Position numbers and translations under genes: made by a program. From positions 40,630,501-40,694,500 of the forward strand of contig NC_133163.1 of NCBI RefSeq assembly GCF_040802235.1: a DNA stretch of 64,000 nt. Reading direction: 5' to 3'. Positions 36,006 to 49,360 of the stretch are shown piece after piece (position 1 is the first letter of the stretch; each line of letters opens with the position of its first letter). The DNA comes from Manis javanica. Its lineage: Eukaryota; Chordata; Mammalia; Pholidota; Manidae. The notes beneath the pieces were generated by a model. The model saw only the letters and a list, made by a program, of their open reading frames with translations, was not told the DNA's origin and did no database searches.

Positions 36006-36309
36006 CAATACCGAGAAGACCCACCACAAACGGGGGGCTGGACGCGGGGCGGAGACAGAGAGAATTCCCTGGGGTATCAGGCCTGTGTTCAGTCCTGAGG
36101 GATTGGAAGGAGTTGGAAAGGGGAGGGAGGGTTAGAGGTGGGAAACGGGAAGATCAACTGGAATGGGAAATGGGATGTATGTACAGAGTCAAGGGAGAGT
36201 ACCGCGAGGGAAAGGGAGGCTGAGTGCTGCAGCGCACCTGGATCACTGGATTTTGGTTGAACTGAGCAAGAGGGTGGGGAGCCAAAGTAGAAATAAATTG
36301 ACCAGCTTT

Positions 36310-36800
36310 CTAAGTCATGCCAAAGAGAATTTAATTTTGAAGGTTAAGGGAGGCCAGTAAAGAATTTTAAGCAGTGTGAGCAGGGTGACAAGGTTTACAT
36401 TTGAGAAAGATCACTATCTTTGCTCAGGGAATCACTGGCAGGAACTTAGGGCCGGAGGTGTAGCAGCAGAGTCGAATGTGAGCAAACAAGACTAGGGAGG
36501 AGACAATGGCTTAATCCAGTAAGAGAAGACGGGGGTATAGATGAAGAGCAGTGCTGGGGGTGGAGAGGAGGGAATTGAGAGAGATTGAGGAGGTGGAAGG
36601 ACTCTGGTGACTGATCCAGTGTGGAGAGTAAAGGACAGGAGTGTCAAAGGTGAAGTGACATTGGTGCATTTCATACATACATGTTGGTGGTATTCATTCA
36701 GCTGGGGAAAACAGGGTGTAAAAGGGGACAGGGCTGGGAAGAAGGAGAGCAATTTAGAACATATAGTGTTTAAAGTAATTATAGAGCATCCAAATAAATA
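36310..36800 (+). repeat. Old interspersed repeat, unclassified, purine-rich
   Basis: The phrases ttttaagcagtgtgagcagg, gagaaagatcactatctttg and cttaatccagtaagagaaga resemble an old mammalian repeat seen widely in placental genomes. I cannot place it in a named family. The region 36801-38500 is otherwise ordinary, and the 177-codon minus-strand frame at 37600-38133 has no recognisable domain. Confidence 0.35.
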
Positions 36801-38512
36801 TCCCAACAGGGTGTTGACTAAATGAGTCTGGGGCTCAAGAGAGAGGCTTGGGCTAGAGAAATAAGTTTTTGAAATCTCCTGGAGTAGTTATACCAATTTT
36901 TATCTCTTGACCCAAATTCACTCTCTGTGCTCAAGTACTCACGTGCTGGAGCTGGGATGTGGCAAACCACATTTCGGATTTGCCACGTGCCTCTGTTTAA
37001 GTCTCTGCTGTGGAGGAAGGCTGCAAGGCTGGCGGAGAGAGAGGGGTGCCAGGCCCCTGAACCTCGCTTCTTCACACCAGCAGATGCAGTTTATTCCAGT
37101 AGCAGTTGTTGGGTCCAATGTGCAGTTGTTCTAACCCTTGCAGAACCAGGTTCCTCTTATCCCTATTTAAAGACACTCCAGTGCCTGGCTATGCCTTCCC
37201 CAAGGTCTGGGTCCCAACCCATGAGAATTTTTCTCTAAGTTCTAGTTGTAATAATTCCAACCTCTGTCTTCGTTCCTTCAGTCCTGGAGGTGGACTTGCT
37301 TCCTGAGACTGTTACCTCTACCGTATTTCAGAGTACTCTTTCTACCCTTCCAGTTAACAACTTTACATCTAGTTAACAATTCTTTATATTAATTTCTCAG
37401 TTAAAATGATTGGTGTGGTTCCATCTCCTGATTGGAGCCTGACTGTTGGTGGGGGACTCTGGGCCCCCAAGGGAAGTATGGAGAGTAATGAAGAAGAGAG
37501 CTTGGAAAAGCACCCTGGGACCACCTGGACTGCTAGCCCGAGCAGTGGGCCAGTGCGGTGCTGGCAGGTCCCAAAGAGTCTGTGTCTACTAAGGGAGAGT
37601 CAGCCAGGAAGGAGAGAGGGAACGTGCAGAGCAGAGTGATAGATCAGTGCAGCAAGATTCCCAAGAAAGAGGTGGGAGTCACCTCGTTCCTTGGAATGGA
37701 AGGAAATGAATGAAGGTGGGTGAAGAGTAGATAAGCTTTTGAGTGGGAGGCGTGTGTTATCTACTGAGAGTACAGACGTAGGGAAGTGATGGGATCTGAG
37801 GGAAGAGGAGGAGGAGTCTATTTCACAAATAGACTCTGACGAGGTGGACGAGAAGGCTGGCCAAGGACATCCTGTTGGAGAGCACCGAAGGCTGGGGGCA
37901 GAGAACTGGCGTTTGGGATGGCCCCGCTCCACATGACTGGGGGTGCTCCTCATTTGCTTATTCATACTGTTAGGGCAGGGCAGCCCTTTGCGGGGCAGTA
38001 AGAAGTCAAACAATGGGACTAATCCAGAGAGGGAGTTTGCCAAGTGCTCAGAAGAGATGTGGGCATTGGCAATAGGGGAATTAACATAAGGGACCGTGGG
38101 CCTTGGTTGGCTAGAAAATGAAGTGAGCCTCACGGGGTGACGGCGATGTGCAGAAGCACACAGACCTCCATGAGCTCACGATGGTGTGCGTAGGGGTTCT
38201 GTTCTTTAAGGAAAGCTGTGAAAGGAAAAATTTTCAAATGTGCTCTGGCCAGAGAGAAGAAAATCCCCACAGAGATAGGACACTAGTTTTAATATTAATA
38301 AAACATGGTGGTTCATCCTTGGTCCAACCTAATTTACAAATTACCCTTGTCAAGTGGCTTATAAAGTGGTATATTTTAATTCCTTATTTATTCTAAGTAA
38401 GGAACCGTTTTTGAGAAGCAGTGTGCTAAAAAGCTTAGAAAACTTTAGAACAACTAAAATATGAAGACTCAGGGATATTGTTACAATGAGGTGAGTGCCT
38501 GCTGTGAATACT

Positions 38513-38531
38513 ACTTTTTTTTTTTTTTTTA
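38513..38531. repeat. T-run
   Basis: A homopolymer of about 18 T that could be the complement of a retroposon A-tail; no body with a matching TSD was found. Confidence 0.6.
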
Positions 38532-39529
38532 CTGTTTTACATTTTCTTATGGCTGAGATCAAGTCTTATAAGCCCTTTAATTTAGGCAAATAACAATGGT
38601 AATAAAATATCACGTTACTGAAAAATATACTAAGTGCCCAGGCTTCTGAACTTCTCCAATTATTTTCTTATAAATGCATTTGTTTGGGGGGTAGTTTCCC
38701 CCTAGGACAGATCATAATTTTAAAAACTTGTATTTGCTGCAGCCTTTAAATTACTGCTTTCCCTTAATGTTGTCAAGTAGTAATTTATTTGAGTAAAACT
38801 GCAGACCTCACTAGGCATGCTTTACTGTGTATGTTCCTCCCTAGGGTGAGACTTTTTTAGCATATTGCTTGGGGGAAGCATAAAAGCTATTGAATTCAGA
38901 AATTAATTTACACATGAATTCTTGGTTTACTCTGCTTTGTCATATATTTTACACAAAATGACTTGTGAAATTTGCATTATCTAATAAGCAACTAAAATAT
39001 ACAACTATTAATAATTCTTACATTTTTAGAATAGAGCTCTATTGTTGCTAAATATTTTCAAATTTTCTCTTTCACTTTTGCCATCTTGATCATGAAATGT
39101 AATTTATATGCTAAGTTGTATCTAAGACTCACCTTTTCATTGCTATGGGATTTATTTTAACCCTTCTTTCATGATAGCTTTATCTCAGAAGGGCCTAGGA
39201 AAAATAGTTAAGCTGAAACAAGTGTAGCTATCTTTAAATCAATTACAGAGGCATTCGGAGATAAAATGTATCCAGAAAAATACACAGAAAGGGGAATGTA
39301 GCACAAAATGGTGAAGTGCTAGATGGTTTAAGGGGGAAAAATCCAGTGCCATGAATTACAGTTATACTACCACCTGAAGAGCCTGAATACTGTTGTGTGG
39401 GGGCCAAGGTGGTGAACATTTTAGGAATCTTCATGCATCAAACCCAAAATAAGTTATTTAGTAGAAAAAACTCTTAATTGAGATACATAATAGTTTCAAT
39501 TTCTATATTCAACAAGTGGTTTCAATTTC

Positions 39530-39690
39530 TAGCTTAGCTTCTTACTAGCTTTTGACCTTGGTCAACTTTAACTTTTCTCAGTCACCATTTCCCTGTCTGA
39601 AAATTGGAGATAAATTAATTACCTCTATGGTCCTTATGTGAAACCATTGTATTGAGAGGTGTTGAGTGCTGGCACCTGGGGGTCTTGGCA
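39530..39690 (+). repeat. MIR SINE, sense
   Basis: The order cttactagcttttgacct, tggtcaactttaac, ccatttccctgtctgaaaa, ttggagataaattaattacc matches the sense MIR core. Confidence 0.65.
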
Positions 39691-39739
39691 CAGAGCCGCC
39701 TCTTGCCTTTCCGGTCCCGTCCAGCCTCAGGCTCTGCCT

Positions 39740-40700
39740 CCCAAATGGCCATCTGCGGAGACATCAAGTAAGATTTTGCTAGACTTTAAAGGGCAGATGC
39801 CATCACAGACCATGATCCTTTGACTGATTACAAACTTTAAAACGTGGAAATGTTTATACTTGGAAGATCTGATATAAAATGTGTGATGGAGAAATCAAGT
39901 TTTTTCTGGAAGTTGTCTCCACCAAAGAAGGGGACAGTGGATGGCATCGTTGATTCCTATACCAATGCCTTGTCACAGAGGCCCCAAGCATCTTTATTTA
40001 ATTTGGAAACATGGCTGAAAGTGCAAACTCAAAAAGCAGTTGGAATAATCAAGGAAGTTGGAATGATCAACACGGTTTTTTGAAACACGCAGGAGCAATT
40101 CTCTTGTCAAAACAGCTTGGCTTAGTGACTGCTTTGCTATCACATCCTATCCAAGGACTAGTAGCGTGATTATTTCATTTGACTGTTTGTCAGAATCATC
40201 AAAAACCACAGGTGTACTGCTGGTTCAGGAAAGGACTCCCCGTGGCCTTCTTCACAGCAGCTGTTCATTCCTGTTTCTCATCAGTCTGCGGCTTTGCAGT
40301 GCTTGACAGCTTGTAAAGGATTTTCCTGTTGGCAGCCTCCTCAGGCACACATGACTGGTGTTATCTACCTCTCCCCAGTTCTTGTTTCTCTTCTTCTTTA
40401 TGGCAATCTCAGCTTCCTTGTGAAGGTCTGTGTCAGCCCTCACTTGCACCAATAGTTCTTGGTAAGTAGCTCCAGATCCTCCAGCAGGGACTTCTCTTCC
40501 ATGCCCTGGTCCCCATTGCTACGTGTCTTCTAGACACCTTCACAGCAGGGTCTTGTGAGTACTTCAAATGCCTCAGAGCCAAAGCTGAAGTCGTTATCTT
40601 TCCTCTTAACTCCTTCTTTCTGGTTAATGACATTACTGTTCCCTCAGGGACACAGGCTCAAAAGCTTTAGATTCTATTTTGCCTCCAAACTTTGAGCAGT
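39740..40700. other. Stretch with two exon-like but unidentified open frames
   Basis: A frame of 79 codons on + (39844-40083) and two overlapping frames of 66 codons on minus (40252-40633) have peptide-like composition (for example the Lys-rich KEAEIAIKKKRNKNWGEV on minus). I recognise neither protein. The minus-strand pair reads as one region in two frames, which would fit a decayed processed pseudogene, but I found no A-tail or TSD. Confidence 0.25.
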
Positions 40701-40903
40701 TGCTGTATTCTACATAGTCAATAAAGTCTTATAAATTGACTCCTCTTTTAAATTTCTGTACTTTCTGCCTTATCTCAGGTCTTCATTCCCTTTCTGAAGG
40801 ATGACTGCAACAGCCTGGGGAAGCATAGCCCTATTTTTCCCAGTCTACATGCTCCTGCTCAAGCACACGTCTAATGATGGTGCTTCCCTACTCCAAAATC
40901 TTT

Positions 40904-41720
40904 GTGATTCCTTTTTATTTTATTTTTAAAATTTTTATTTTTATTAAGGTATTATTGATATACACTCTTATGAAGGTTCACATGAAAAAACAATGTGGTT
41001 ACTGCATTCACCCATATTATCTTGTCCCCCCCATACCCCATTGCAGTCACTGTCCATCAGTGTAGTAAGATGCCACGGAGTCACTATTTGCCTTCTCTGT
41101 GCCACATTGTCTTCCCCATGATCCCCCTACACCATGTGTGTGGATCATAATACCCCTCAATCCCCTTCTCCCTCCCTCCCCACAAGCCCTCTCCCACCCC
41201 TCCCTTTTAGTAACCACTAGTCCCTTCTCGGAGTCTGTGAGTCTGTTGCTGTTTTGTTTCTTCAGTTTTGCTTCATTGTTACACTCCACAAATGAGGGAA
41301 ATCATTTGGTACATGTCTTTCTCCACCTGTCTTATTTCACTGAGCATAATATCCTCCAACTCCACCCATGTTGTTGCAAATGGTAGGATTTGTTTTCTTA
41401 TGGCTGAATACTATTCCATTGTGTATATGTACCACCTCTTCTTTCTCAATCATCTACTGATGGACACTAAGGTTACTTCCATATCTTGGCTACTGTAAAT
41501 TGTGCTGCAGTAAACACAGGGGTGCATATGTCTTTTTGAATCTGAGAAATTATATTCTTTGAGTAAATTCCTAAGAGTGGAATTCCAAGGTCAAATGGTA
41601 TTTCTATTTTTAGTTTTTTTGAGGAACCTCCATATTGCTTTCCACAATGGTTGAACTAGCTTACATTCCCACCAGCAGGGTAGGATGGTTCCCCTTTCTT
41701 TGCATTCGTGATTCCTTTTT
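40904..41720 (-). mobile_element. 5'-truncated L1 insertion with canonical L1 3' end
   Basis: The body 40917-41707 lies between 13-bp direct repeats gtgattccttttt (40904-40916 and 41708-41720). On the minus strand it runs from L1 3' coding-region homology (ggaacctccatattgctttc seen on +) through the G-rich 3' UTR to an A-rich tail with AATAAA. It shares its 3' UTR with the large L1 at 42842-49015 up to gatggacagtgactg. It keeps the L1 3' terminus that the chimera has fused to retroviral sequence. Confidence 0.88.
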
Positions 41721-41864
41721 GCATAGGGAATCTGAGTTCCAACCTTTCATCCCAAATCAAGGCTCTCGGCATTATGGACCCAACCTACTTTCTGTTCCCT
41801 TATATCTATCTACCTGTATTCTAACCAAACCAAACTTGAAACCAACATTTTATTGAGCACTTAC

Positions 41865-42050
41865 ATTTCAGATACAGTGATGAACATTTAAAACATATTA
41901 TGTCATCTAAAATGTACAACATATGATGTTATTATTTTGCCCATTATACAAATGAAGAAACTGAGTATTGGAAAATTCAGGATAATTGCCCAAAGTATTA
42001 TGGTAGTAGCATTGAGATAATTTAAACCTGAACTCCCCAAACAGACCCTC
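41865..42050 (-). repeat. MIR-like SINE, antisense
   Basis: The segments ttattttgcccattatacaa, atgaagaaactgagtattgg and aattgcccaaagtatt follow the reversed MIR core. Confidence 0.55.
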
Positions 42051-42054
42051 TGCT

Positions 42055-42400
42055 TTCTTGCTTATCTGCCTTTATTCACTGTATTTTCCTTTGTGTGCAA
42101 TGTCTTCTCTGCATACCGTTGCATATCAAAGACTTACTCATCTTCTGAAACACAGGTCAAATGCCACATCTTCCCTGTGGTCTCTCCTGATATCCCCAAC
42201 TGGTGGTACTTTGGCTCTCAGCTGAGCAGCCAGGCACTAACACGAGCCTGGCATTGGTGACTGGAGAGCCTGTCCAGTCTCATCCTCATCATGGGCTGTT
42301 GGCTTTGGGACAACAGTAACCATGTCTCGTCATATTTTATCCCCTGTGCTGACCACAAAGCTTGGTGCATTCCAGGTGCTCCATGTTGAAATGAATTATC
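42055..42400 (+). repeat. L2 LINE 3' region, sense
   Basis: Landmarks are cttactcatcttctgaaaca, caggtcaaatgccacatctt, ccctgtggtctctcctgat, then ctggtgcattccaggtgctc-type tail, in L2 order. Confidence 0.6.
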
Positions 42401-43662
42401 TCACAAATAAACAACAGATGCAATACTAGTGTTGGCAACATAATGGGGGGAAAATCCCTACATTGTAGTCCCTGTGTTTTCCCTAGAAATCATGGTGTTC
42501 GATATAATAACTAAGCAGTTAATTATGCACAAAGGAAGAGAAGGTATCTTACCAAAAGGCTGACTTTTTACATTATATACGTGGTTTAGGTGGTTTGTAC
42601 ACCCAAATAACATGGCTGCTTTCTTAGATAACCAGTGGACATGGTTGCTGACCAGGTGATTTGTCTTCTGTAAGTCAGTTCTTATATTGGTTGGAGAATT
42701 ACGCCATCATGTTGGAGTAAAATGGACTCTCTTCTACATCCACAGGAGTAACATTAACCTATACTTTCCCCTGTGTTCATCACTTATGAAATCTGGAGTG
42801 TCCTTGTTCAACACTGAAAAGTAGTCAAAATGATATGATCCGGGGGGTGGAGCCAAGATGGTGGGTGAGTAGAGCAGCGAAAATCTCCTCCCAAAACCAC
42901 ATATATTTATGAAAATATAACAAAGACAACTCTTCCTAGAAGAGAGACCAGAAGACACAAGAAAACATCCAGACCACATCCACACCTGCGAGAACCCAGC
43001 GCCTCATGAAGGGGGTAAGATACAAGCCCCGGCCCAGCGGGACCTGAGTGCCCCACACCTCATCTCCAGGCAGGAGGAGAGGAGTCAGAGCGGGGAGGGA
43101 GAGGGAGCCCAGGACTGCTAAACACCCAGCCCTAGCCATCCGCACTGGAGTGCAGACACAGTGCATGCGTGGGGTGCTGGATACTAAGGAAACAGGACAG
43201 GTAAGACCTGTGAGCAGGTCCCTGAGGCCGGCGCCCTGGGGACAAAGAAAAGCGAGTGCTTTTTGGAAGTCTTAAAGGGACAGTGGTCCCACAGCCGGAC
43301 AGAAGCATCCTGGGACACTTAGTCTAGCAGCAGGGAATCTGGGGAACTCTGGGCACTCTAATCCCCTGGGCAGCAGGGAGCATGGAGTCCCCTAATGGAG
43401 ATAAATAGCCTCCCGGCTGCTCCCCCTCCAACGCAGCTCCACCATATCGGAGCAGCAGCCTGAGGCAGGCCACACCCAGGGTGACAGCGGAGATAAACTC
43501 CATAGCAGCCGGGCAGGAATCAGAAGCCCTGTCTGTGTGCAGCTGCCCAGCACAAGCCACTAGAGGTCACTGTTCTCCCAGGAGAGGAAGACCACAAACC
43601 AACAAGAAGGAAAGTTCTTCCAGCTGTCACTCATGCCAGCTCTGCAAACTATCTCTATCACC

Positions 43663-44538
43663 ATGAAAAGGCAAAATTTCAGGTAGACCAAGATAACAGA
43701 GTCAACACCTGAGAAGGAGACAGACCTAACCAGTCTTCCTGAAAAAGAATTCAAAATAATAATCATAAACATGCTGACGGAGATGCAGAGAAATATACAA
43801 GAGCAATGGGATGAAGTCCAGAGGGAGATTACAGATGCCCAGAGGGAGATTACAGACATCCAGATAGAGATTACAGAAGTGAAATGAACTCTGAAAGGAT
43901 TTATAAGCAGAATAGATAAGATGCAAGAGGCCATTGATGGAATAGAAACCAGACAACAGGAACACAGAGAAGCTGACACAGAGAGAGATAAAAGGATCTC
44001 CAGGAATGAAACAATATTAAAAGAACTGTGTGACCAATCCAAAAGGAAAAATATCCATATTATAGGAGTACCAGAAGAAGAAGAGAGAGAAAAAGGGATA
44101 GAAAGTGTCTGAAGAAATAATTGCTGAAAACTTCCCCAAACTGGGGGAGGAAATAATCGAACAGACCATGGAAATACACAGAACTCCCAACAGAAAGGAC
44201 CCAAGGAGGACAACACCAAGACACATAATAATTAAAATGGCAAAGATCAAGGACAAAGAAAGAGTTTTAAAGACAGCTAGAGAGAAAAAGGTCACCTATA
44301 AAGGAAAACCCACCAGGCTATCATCAGACTTCTCAATAGAAACTTACAGGCCAGAAGAGAATGGCATGATATATTTAATGCAATGAAACTGAAGGGCCTT
44401 GAACCAAGGATACTGTATTCAGCACAATTATCATTTAAATATGAAGGAGGGATTAAACAATTCACAGACAAGCAAAAGTTGAGGGAATTTGCCTCCCACA
44501 AACCACCTCTACAGAGTATTTTAGAGGGACTGTTCTAG
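43663..44538 (+). pseudogene. L1 ORF1 (RNA-binding chaperone), disrupted
   Basis: Starts at ATG 43663 and has in-frame stops at 43684-43686, 43885-43887 and 44110-44112; similarity then moves to another frame. A coiled-coil-rich first half (with heptad-like repeats at about 43819-43878) precedes the RRM-like segment (NIHIIGVPEEE), the C-terminal domain (PRHIIIKMAKIKDKERVLK) and the usual C-terminal end near 44538. Intact ORF1 protein would coat L1 RNA as trimers. This copy cannot make it. Confidence 0.85.
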
Positions 44539-44851
44539 ACGGGAGCACTCCTAAGACTAAACAGATGTCACCAGAGAAAATAAAATCACAGCAAAGAAAG
44601 CAGACCAACCAAATACTAACTAAAGGCAAAAAATAAAATCAACTACCCACTAAAAGCAGTTAAAAGAAACACAAAAGAGCACAGAATAAAACAACCAACA
44701 TATAAAGAATGGAGGAGGAGGAATAAGAAGGGAGAGAAGAAAAGAATCTCCAGACAGTGTATATAATAGCTCAATAAGTGAGCTAAGTTAGGCAGTAAGA
44801 TACTAAGAGGCTAACCTTGAACCTTTGGTAACCAAGAATCTAAAGCCTGCA

Positions 44852-47800
44852 ATGGCAATAAGTACATATATTTCAATAGTCACCCTAAATGTAAATGGAC
44901 TTAATGCACCAATCAAAAGACACAGAGTAATAGAATGGATAAAAAAGCAAGACCCATCTATATGCTGCTTACAAGAAACTCACCTCAAACCCAAAGACAT
45001 GCACAGGACTAAAAGTCAAGGGATGGAAAAACATATTTCGGGCAAACAACAGAGAGAAGAAAGCAGGAGTTGCAGTACTAATATCAGACAAAATAGATGT
45101 CAAAACAAAGAAAGTAACAAGAGATAAAGAAGGATATTACATAATGATAAAGGGCTCAGTCCAAAAAGAGGATATAAACATTCTAAATATATATGCACCC
45201 AACACAGGAGCACCAGCATATGTGAAACAAATACCAACAGAACTAAAGGGAGAAATGGACTGCAATGCATTCATTTTAGACTTCAACACACCATTCACCC
45301 CAAAAGATAGATCCACCAGACAGAAAATAAGTAAGGACACAGAGGCACTGAACAACACACTAGAACAGATGGACCTAATAGACATCTATAGAACTCTACA
45401 TCCAAAAGCAATAGGATATACATTCTTCTCAAGCGTACATGGAGCATTCTCCAGAATAGACCACATACTAGCTCAGAAAAAGAGCCTCAGTAAATTCCAA
45501 AAGACTGAAATTCTACCAACCAACTTTTCAGACCACAAAGGTATAAAACTAGAAATAAATAGTACAAAGAAAGCAAAAAGGCTCACAAACACATGGAGGC
45601 TTAACAACATGCTCCTAAATAATCAATGGATCAATGAACAAATTAAAATAGAGATCAAGGAATATATGGAAACAAATGACAACAACAACACAAAACCCCA
45701 ACTTCTGTGGGACGCAGTGAAAGCAGTCTTAAGAGGAAAGTATATAGCGATCCAGGCACACTTGAAGAAGGAAGAACAATCCCAAATGAATAGTCTAACA
45801 TCACAATTATCGAAACTGGAAAAACAAGAACAAATGAGGCCTAAAGTCAGCAGAAGGAGGGACATAATAAAGATAAGAGAAGAAATCTACAAAATTGAGA
45901 AGAATAAAACAATAGAAAAAAATCAATGAAACCAAGAGCTGGTTCTTTGAGAAAATAAACAAAATAGTTAAGCCTCTAGCCAGACTTATTAAGAGAAAAA
46001 GAGAATCAACACACATCAACAGAATTAGAAATGAGAATGGAAAAATCAAAACAGACTCCACAGAAATACAAAGAATTATTAGAGACTACTATGAAAACCT
46101 ATATGCTAACAAGCTGGAAAACCTAGAAGAAATGGACAACTTCCTAGAAAAATACAACCTTCCAAGACTGACCAAGGAAGAAACACAAAAGTTAAACAAA
46201 CCAATTACAAGCAAAGAAATTGAAACAGTAATCAAAAAACTACCCAAGAACAAAACCCCGGGGCCGGACGGATTTACCTCGGAATTTTATCAGACACACA
46301 GAGAAGACATAATACCCATTCTCCTTAAAGTGTTCCACAAAATAGAAGAAGAGGGAATAATCCCAAACTCATTCTATGAAGCCAACATCACCCTAATACC
46401 AAAACCAGGCAAAGACCCCACCAAAAAATAAAATTACAGACCAATATCCCTGATGAATGTAGATGCAAAAATACTCAATAAAATATTAGCAAACCGAGTT
46501 CAAAAATATATCAAAAGGATCATACACCATGACCAAGTGGGATTCATCCCAGGGATGCAAGGATGGTACAACATTCGAAAATCTATCAACATCATCCACC
46601 ACATAAACAAAAAGAAGGAAAAAAACCACATGATCATCTCCATAGATGCTGAAAAAGCATTCGACAAAATTCAACATCCATTCATGATAAAAACTCTCAG
46701 CAAAATGGGTATAGAGGGCAAGTACCTCTATACATAATAAAGGCCATATATGATAAACCCACAGCCAACATCATACTGAAGAGCGAGAAGCTGAAAGCCT
46801 TTCCTCTGAGATCGGGAACAAGACAGGGATGCCCACTCTCCCCACTCTTATTCAACATAGTACTGGAGGTCCTAGCCACAGCAATCAGACAAAACAAAGA
46901 AATACAAGGAATCCAGATTGGTAAAGAAGAAGTCAAACTGTCACTATTTGCAGATGACATGATATTGTACATTAAAAACCCTAAAGACTCCACTCCAAAA
47001 CTACTAGAACTGATATTGGAGTACAGCAAAGTTGCAGGATACAAAATTACCACACAGAAATATGTGGCTTTCCTATACACTAACAATGAACCAATAGAAA
47101 GAGAAATCAGGAAAACAACTCCATTCACAATTGCATCAAAAAGAATAAAATATCTAGGAATAAACCTAACCAAAGAAGTGAGAGACCTATACCCTGAAAA
47201 CTACAAGTCACTCTTAAGAGAAATTAAAGGGGACACTAACAAATGGAAACTCATCCCATGCTCTTGGCTAGGAAGAATTAATATCGTCAAAATGGCCATC
47301 CTGCCCAAAGCAATATACAGATTTGATGCAATCCCTATCAAACTACCAGCTACATTCTTCAACGAGCTGGAACAAATAGTTCAAAAATTCATATGGAAAC
47401 ACCAAAGACCCTGAATAGCCAAAGAAGAATAAGGTGGGGGGGGGGATCTCACTCCCCAACTTCAAGCTCTACTACAAAGACATACTAATCAAGACAATTT
47501 GGTACTTTCACAAAAACAGAGCCACAGACCAGTGGAACAGATTAGAGACTCCAGACATTAACCCAAACATATATGGTCAATTAATATTTGATAAAGGAGC
47601 CATGGACATCCAATGGGGAAATGATAGTCTCTTCAACAGATGGTGCTGGCAAAACTGGACAGCTACATATAGGAGAATGAAACTGGACCATTGTCTAACC
47701 CCACACACAAAAGTAAATTTGAAATGGATCAAAGACTTGAATGTAAGTCATGAAACCATAAAACTCTTAGAAAAAAACATAGGCATAAATCTCTTAGACA

Positions 47801-48206
47801 TAAACATGAGTGACCTCTTCCTGAACATATCTCCCCGGCAAGGAAAACAATTGCAAAAATGAACAATTGGGACTATATTAAGCTGAAAAGCCTCTGTACA
47901 GCAAAAGACACCATCAATAGAACAAAAAGGAACCCTACAGTATGGGAGAATATATTTGTAAATGACAGATCCGATAAAGGCTTAACATCCAAAACATATA
48001 AAGAGCTCACCCACCTCAACAAACAAAAAACAAATAATCCAATTAAAAAATGGGCAGAGGAACTGAACAGACAGTTCTCCAAAAAAGAAATTCAGATGGC
48101 TAACAGACACATGAAAAGATGCTCCACATCGCTAGTTATCAGAGAAATGCAAATTAAAACCACAATGAGGTATCACCTCACACCAGTAAGGATGGCTACC
48201 ATCTAA
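44852..48206 (+). pseudogene. L1 ORF2 (endonuclease and reverse transcriptase), disrupted
   Basis: The frame begins MAISTYISIVTLNVNGLNAP, the endonuclease start, with CCLQETH and later FSDHKGI. The reverse transcriptase part shows [47 protein letters not shown], a [10 protein letters not shown] block and the catalytic FADD at 46947-46958. At least four frameshifts and several stops (for example near 45130, 45930, 46430 and 46735) break it. Similarity to the ORF2 C-terminus goes on in broken form to about 48660, so 48206 is only the last open segment's end. Confidence 0.88.
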
Positions 48207-48659
48207 ATGTCAAACAACAACAAATGTTGGTGAGGTTGTGGAGAAAGGGGAACCCTCCTACACTCCTGGTGGGAATATAAATTAGTTCAACCATTGTAGA
48301 AAGCAGTATGGAGGTTCCTCAAAATGCTCAAAATAGACTTACCATTTGACCCAGGAATTCCACTCCTAGGAATTTACCCTAAGAATGCCGCACTCAAGTT
48401 TGAAAAAGACAGATGCACCTCTATGTTTATCGCAGCACTATTTACAATAGCCAGGAATTGGAAGCAACCTAACTGTCCATCAGTAGATGAATGAATAAAG
48501 AAGATGTGGTACATATACACAATGGTATATTATTCAGCCATAAGAAGAAAACAAATCCTACCATTTGCAACAACATGGATGGAGCTAGAGGGTATTATGC
48601 TCAGTGAAATAAGCCAAGCAGCGAAAGAGAAATACCAAATGATTTCACTCATCTGTGGA

Positions 48660-49015
48660 GTATAAGAACAAAGGAAAAACTGAAGGAACAAAACAGCAGC
48701 AGAATCACAGAACCCAAGAATGGACTAATAGGTACCAAAGGGAAAGGGACTGGGGAGGATGGGTGGGTAGGGAGGGATAGGGGAGGGGGAGAAAGGGGGT
48801 ATTATGATTAGCATGCATAATGGGGGGGTGGGAGAAAGGGGAGGGCTGTACAACACAGAGAAGACAAGTAGAGATTCTACAACATTTTGCTATGCTGATG
48901 GACAGTGACTGTAATGGGGTTTGTGAGGGAGACCTGGTATAGGGGAGAGCCTCATAAACATAATATTCTTCATGTAATTGTAGATTAATGATAACAAAAA
49001 AAAAGAGAAAGAAAA
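48660..49015 (+). other. L1 3' UTR and A-rich L1 terminus
   Basis: A G-rich stretch (48745-48845) and ctgatggacagtgactgtaa are shared with the truncated L1 at 40917-41707. The segment closes with cataatattcttcatgtaat, gattaatgataac and the A-rich 48993-49015, where an ordinary L1 copy would end. Confidence 0.8.
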
Positions 49016-49360
49016 GGGGGATTACTCCCTGATAGGATAAAACTAACTGCAAATCAATGATTAATGCATGCTTTACATATCTTTAATTTTGATCATTTAA
49101 AGGTGTCAGATGATCAGCTATGGAAGTACATTTTTCTGATAATATTCCTTTCTCTTAAAAAAAATCAGTTCCTGTGTGGTGATCTCCAATAAGTTCTTCA
49201 CAATGGTAGAAAGGTCATATTAAAGTGTGGGCAAAGGGTTTGTTTGTGTTTATACAGAGGATCAAAGCCTAATTTGGCTACCCAGAAAATGAATTAATAT
49301 ACAATATGAAGAAGAACTTCCAACCTCAACATCCTCTGAAAGAGTCATTCCAGAAGATGA

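Noticed and set aside
37600..38133. 177-codon minus-strand frame
   Set aside because: Ser/Pro/His-rich without any motif, in purine-rich DNA where the reverse strand is short of stops. No splice or start support.
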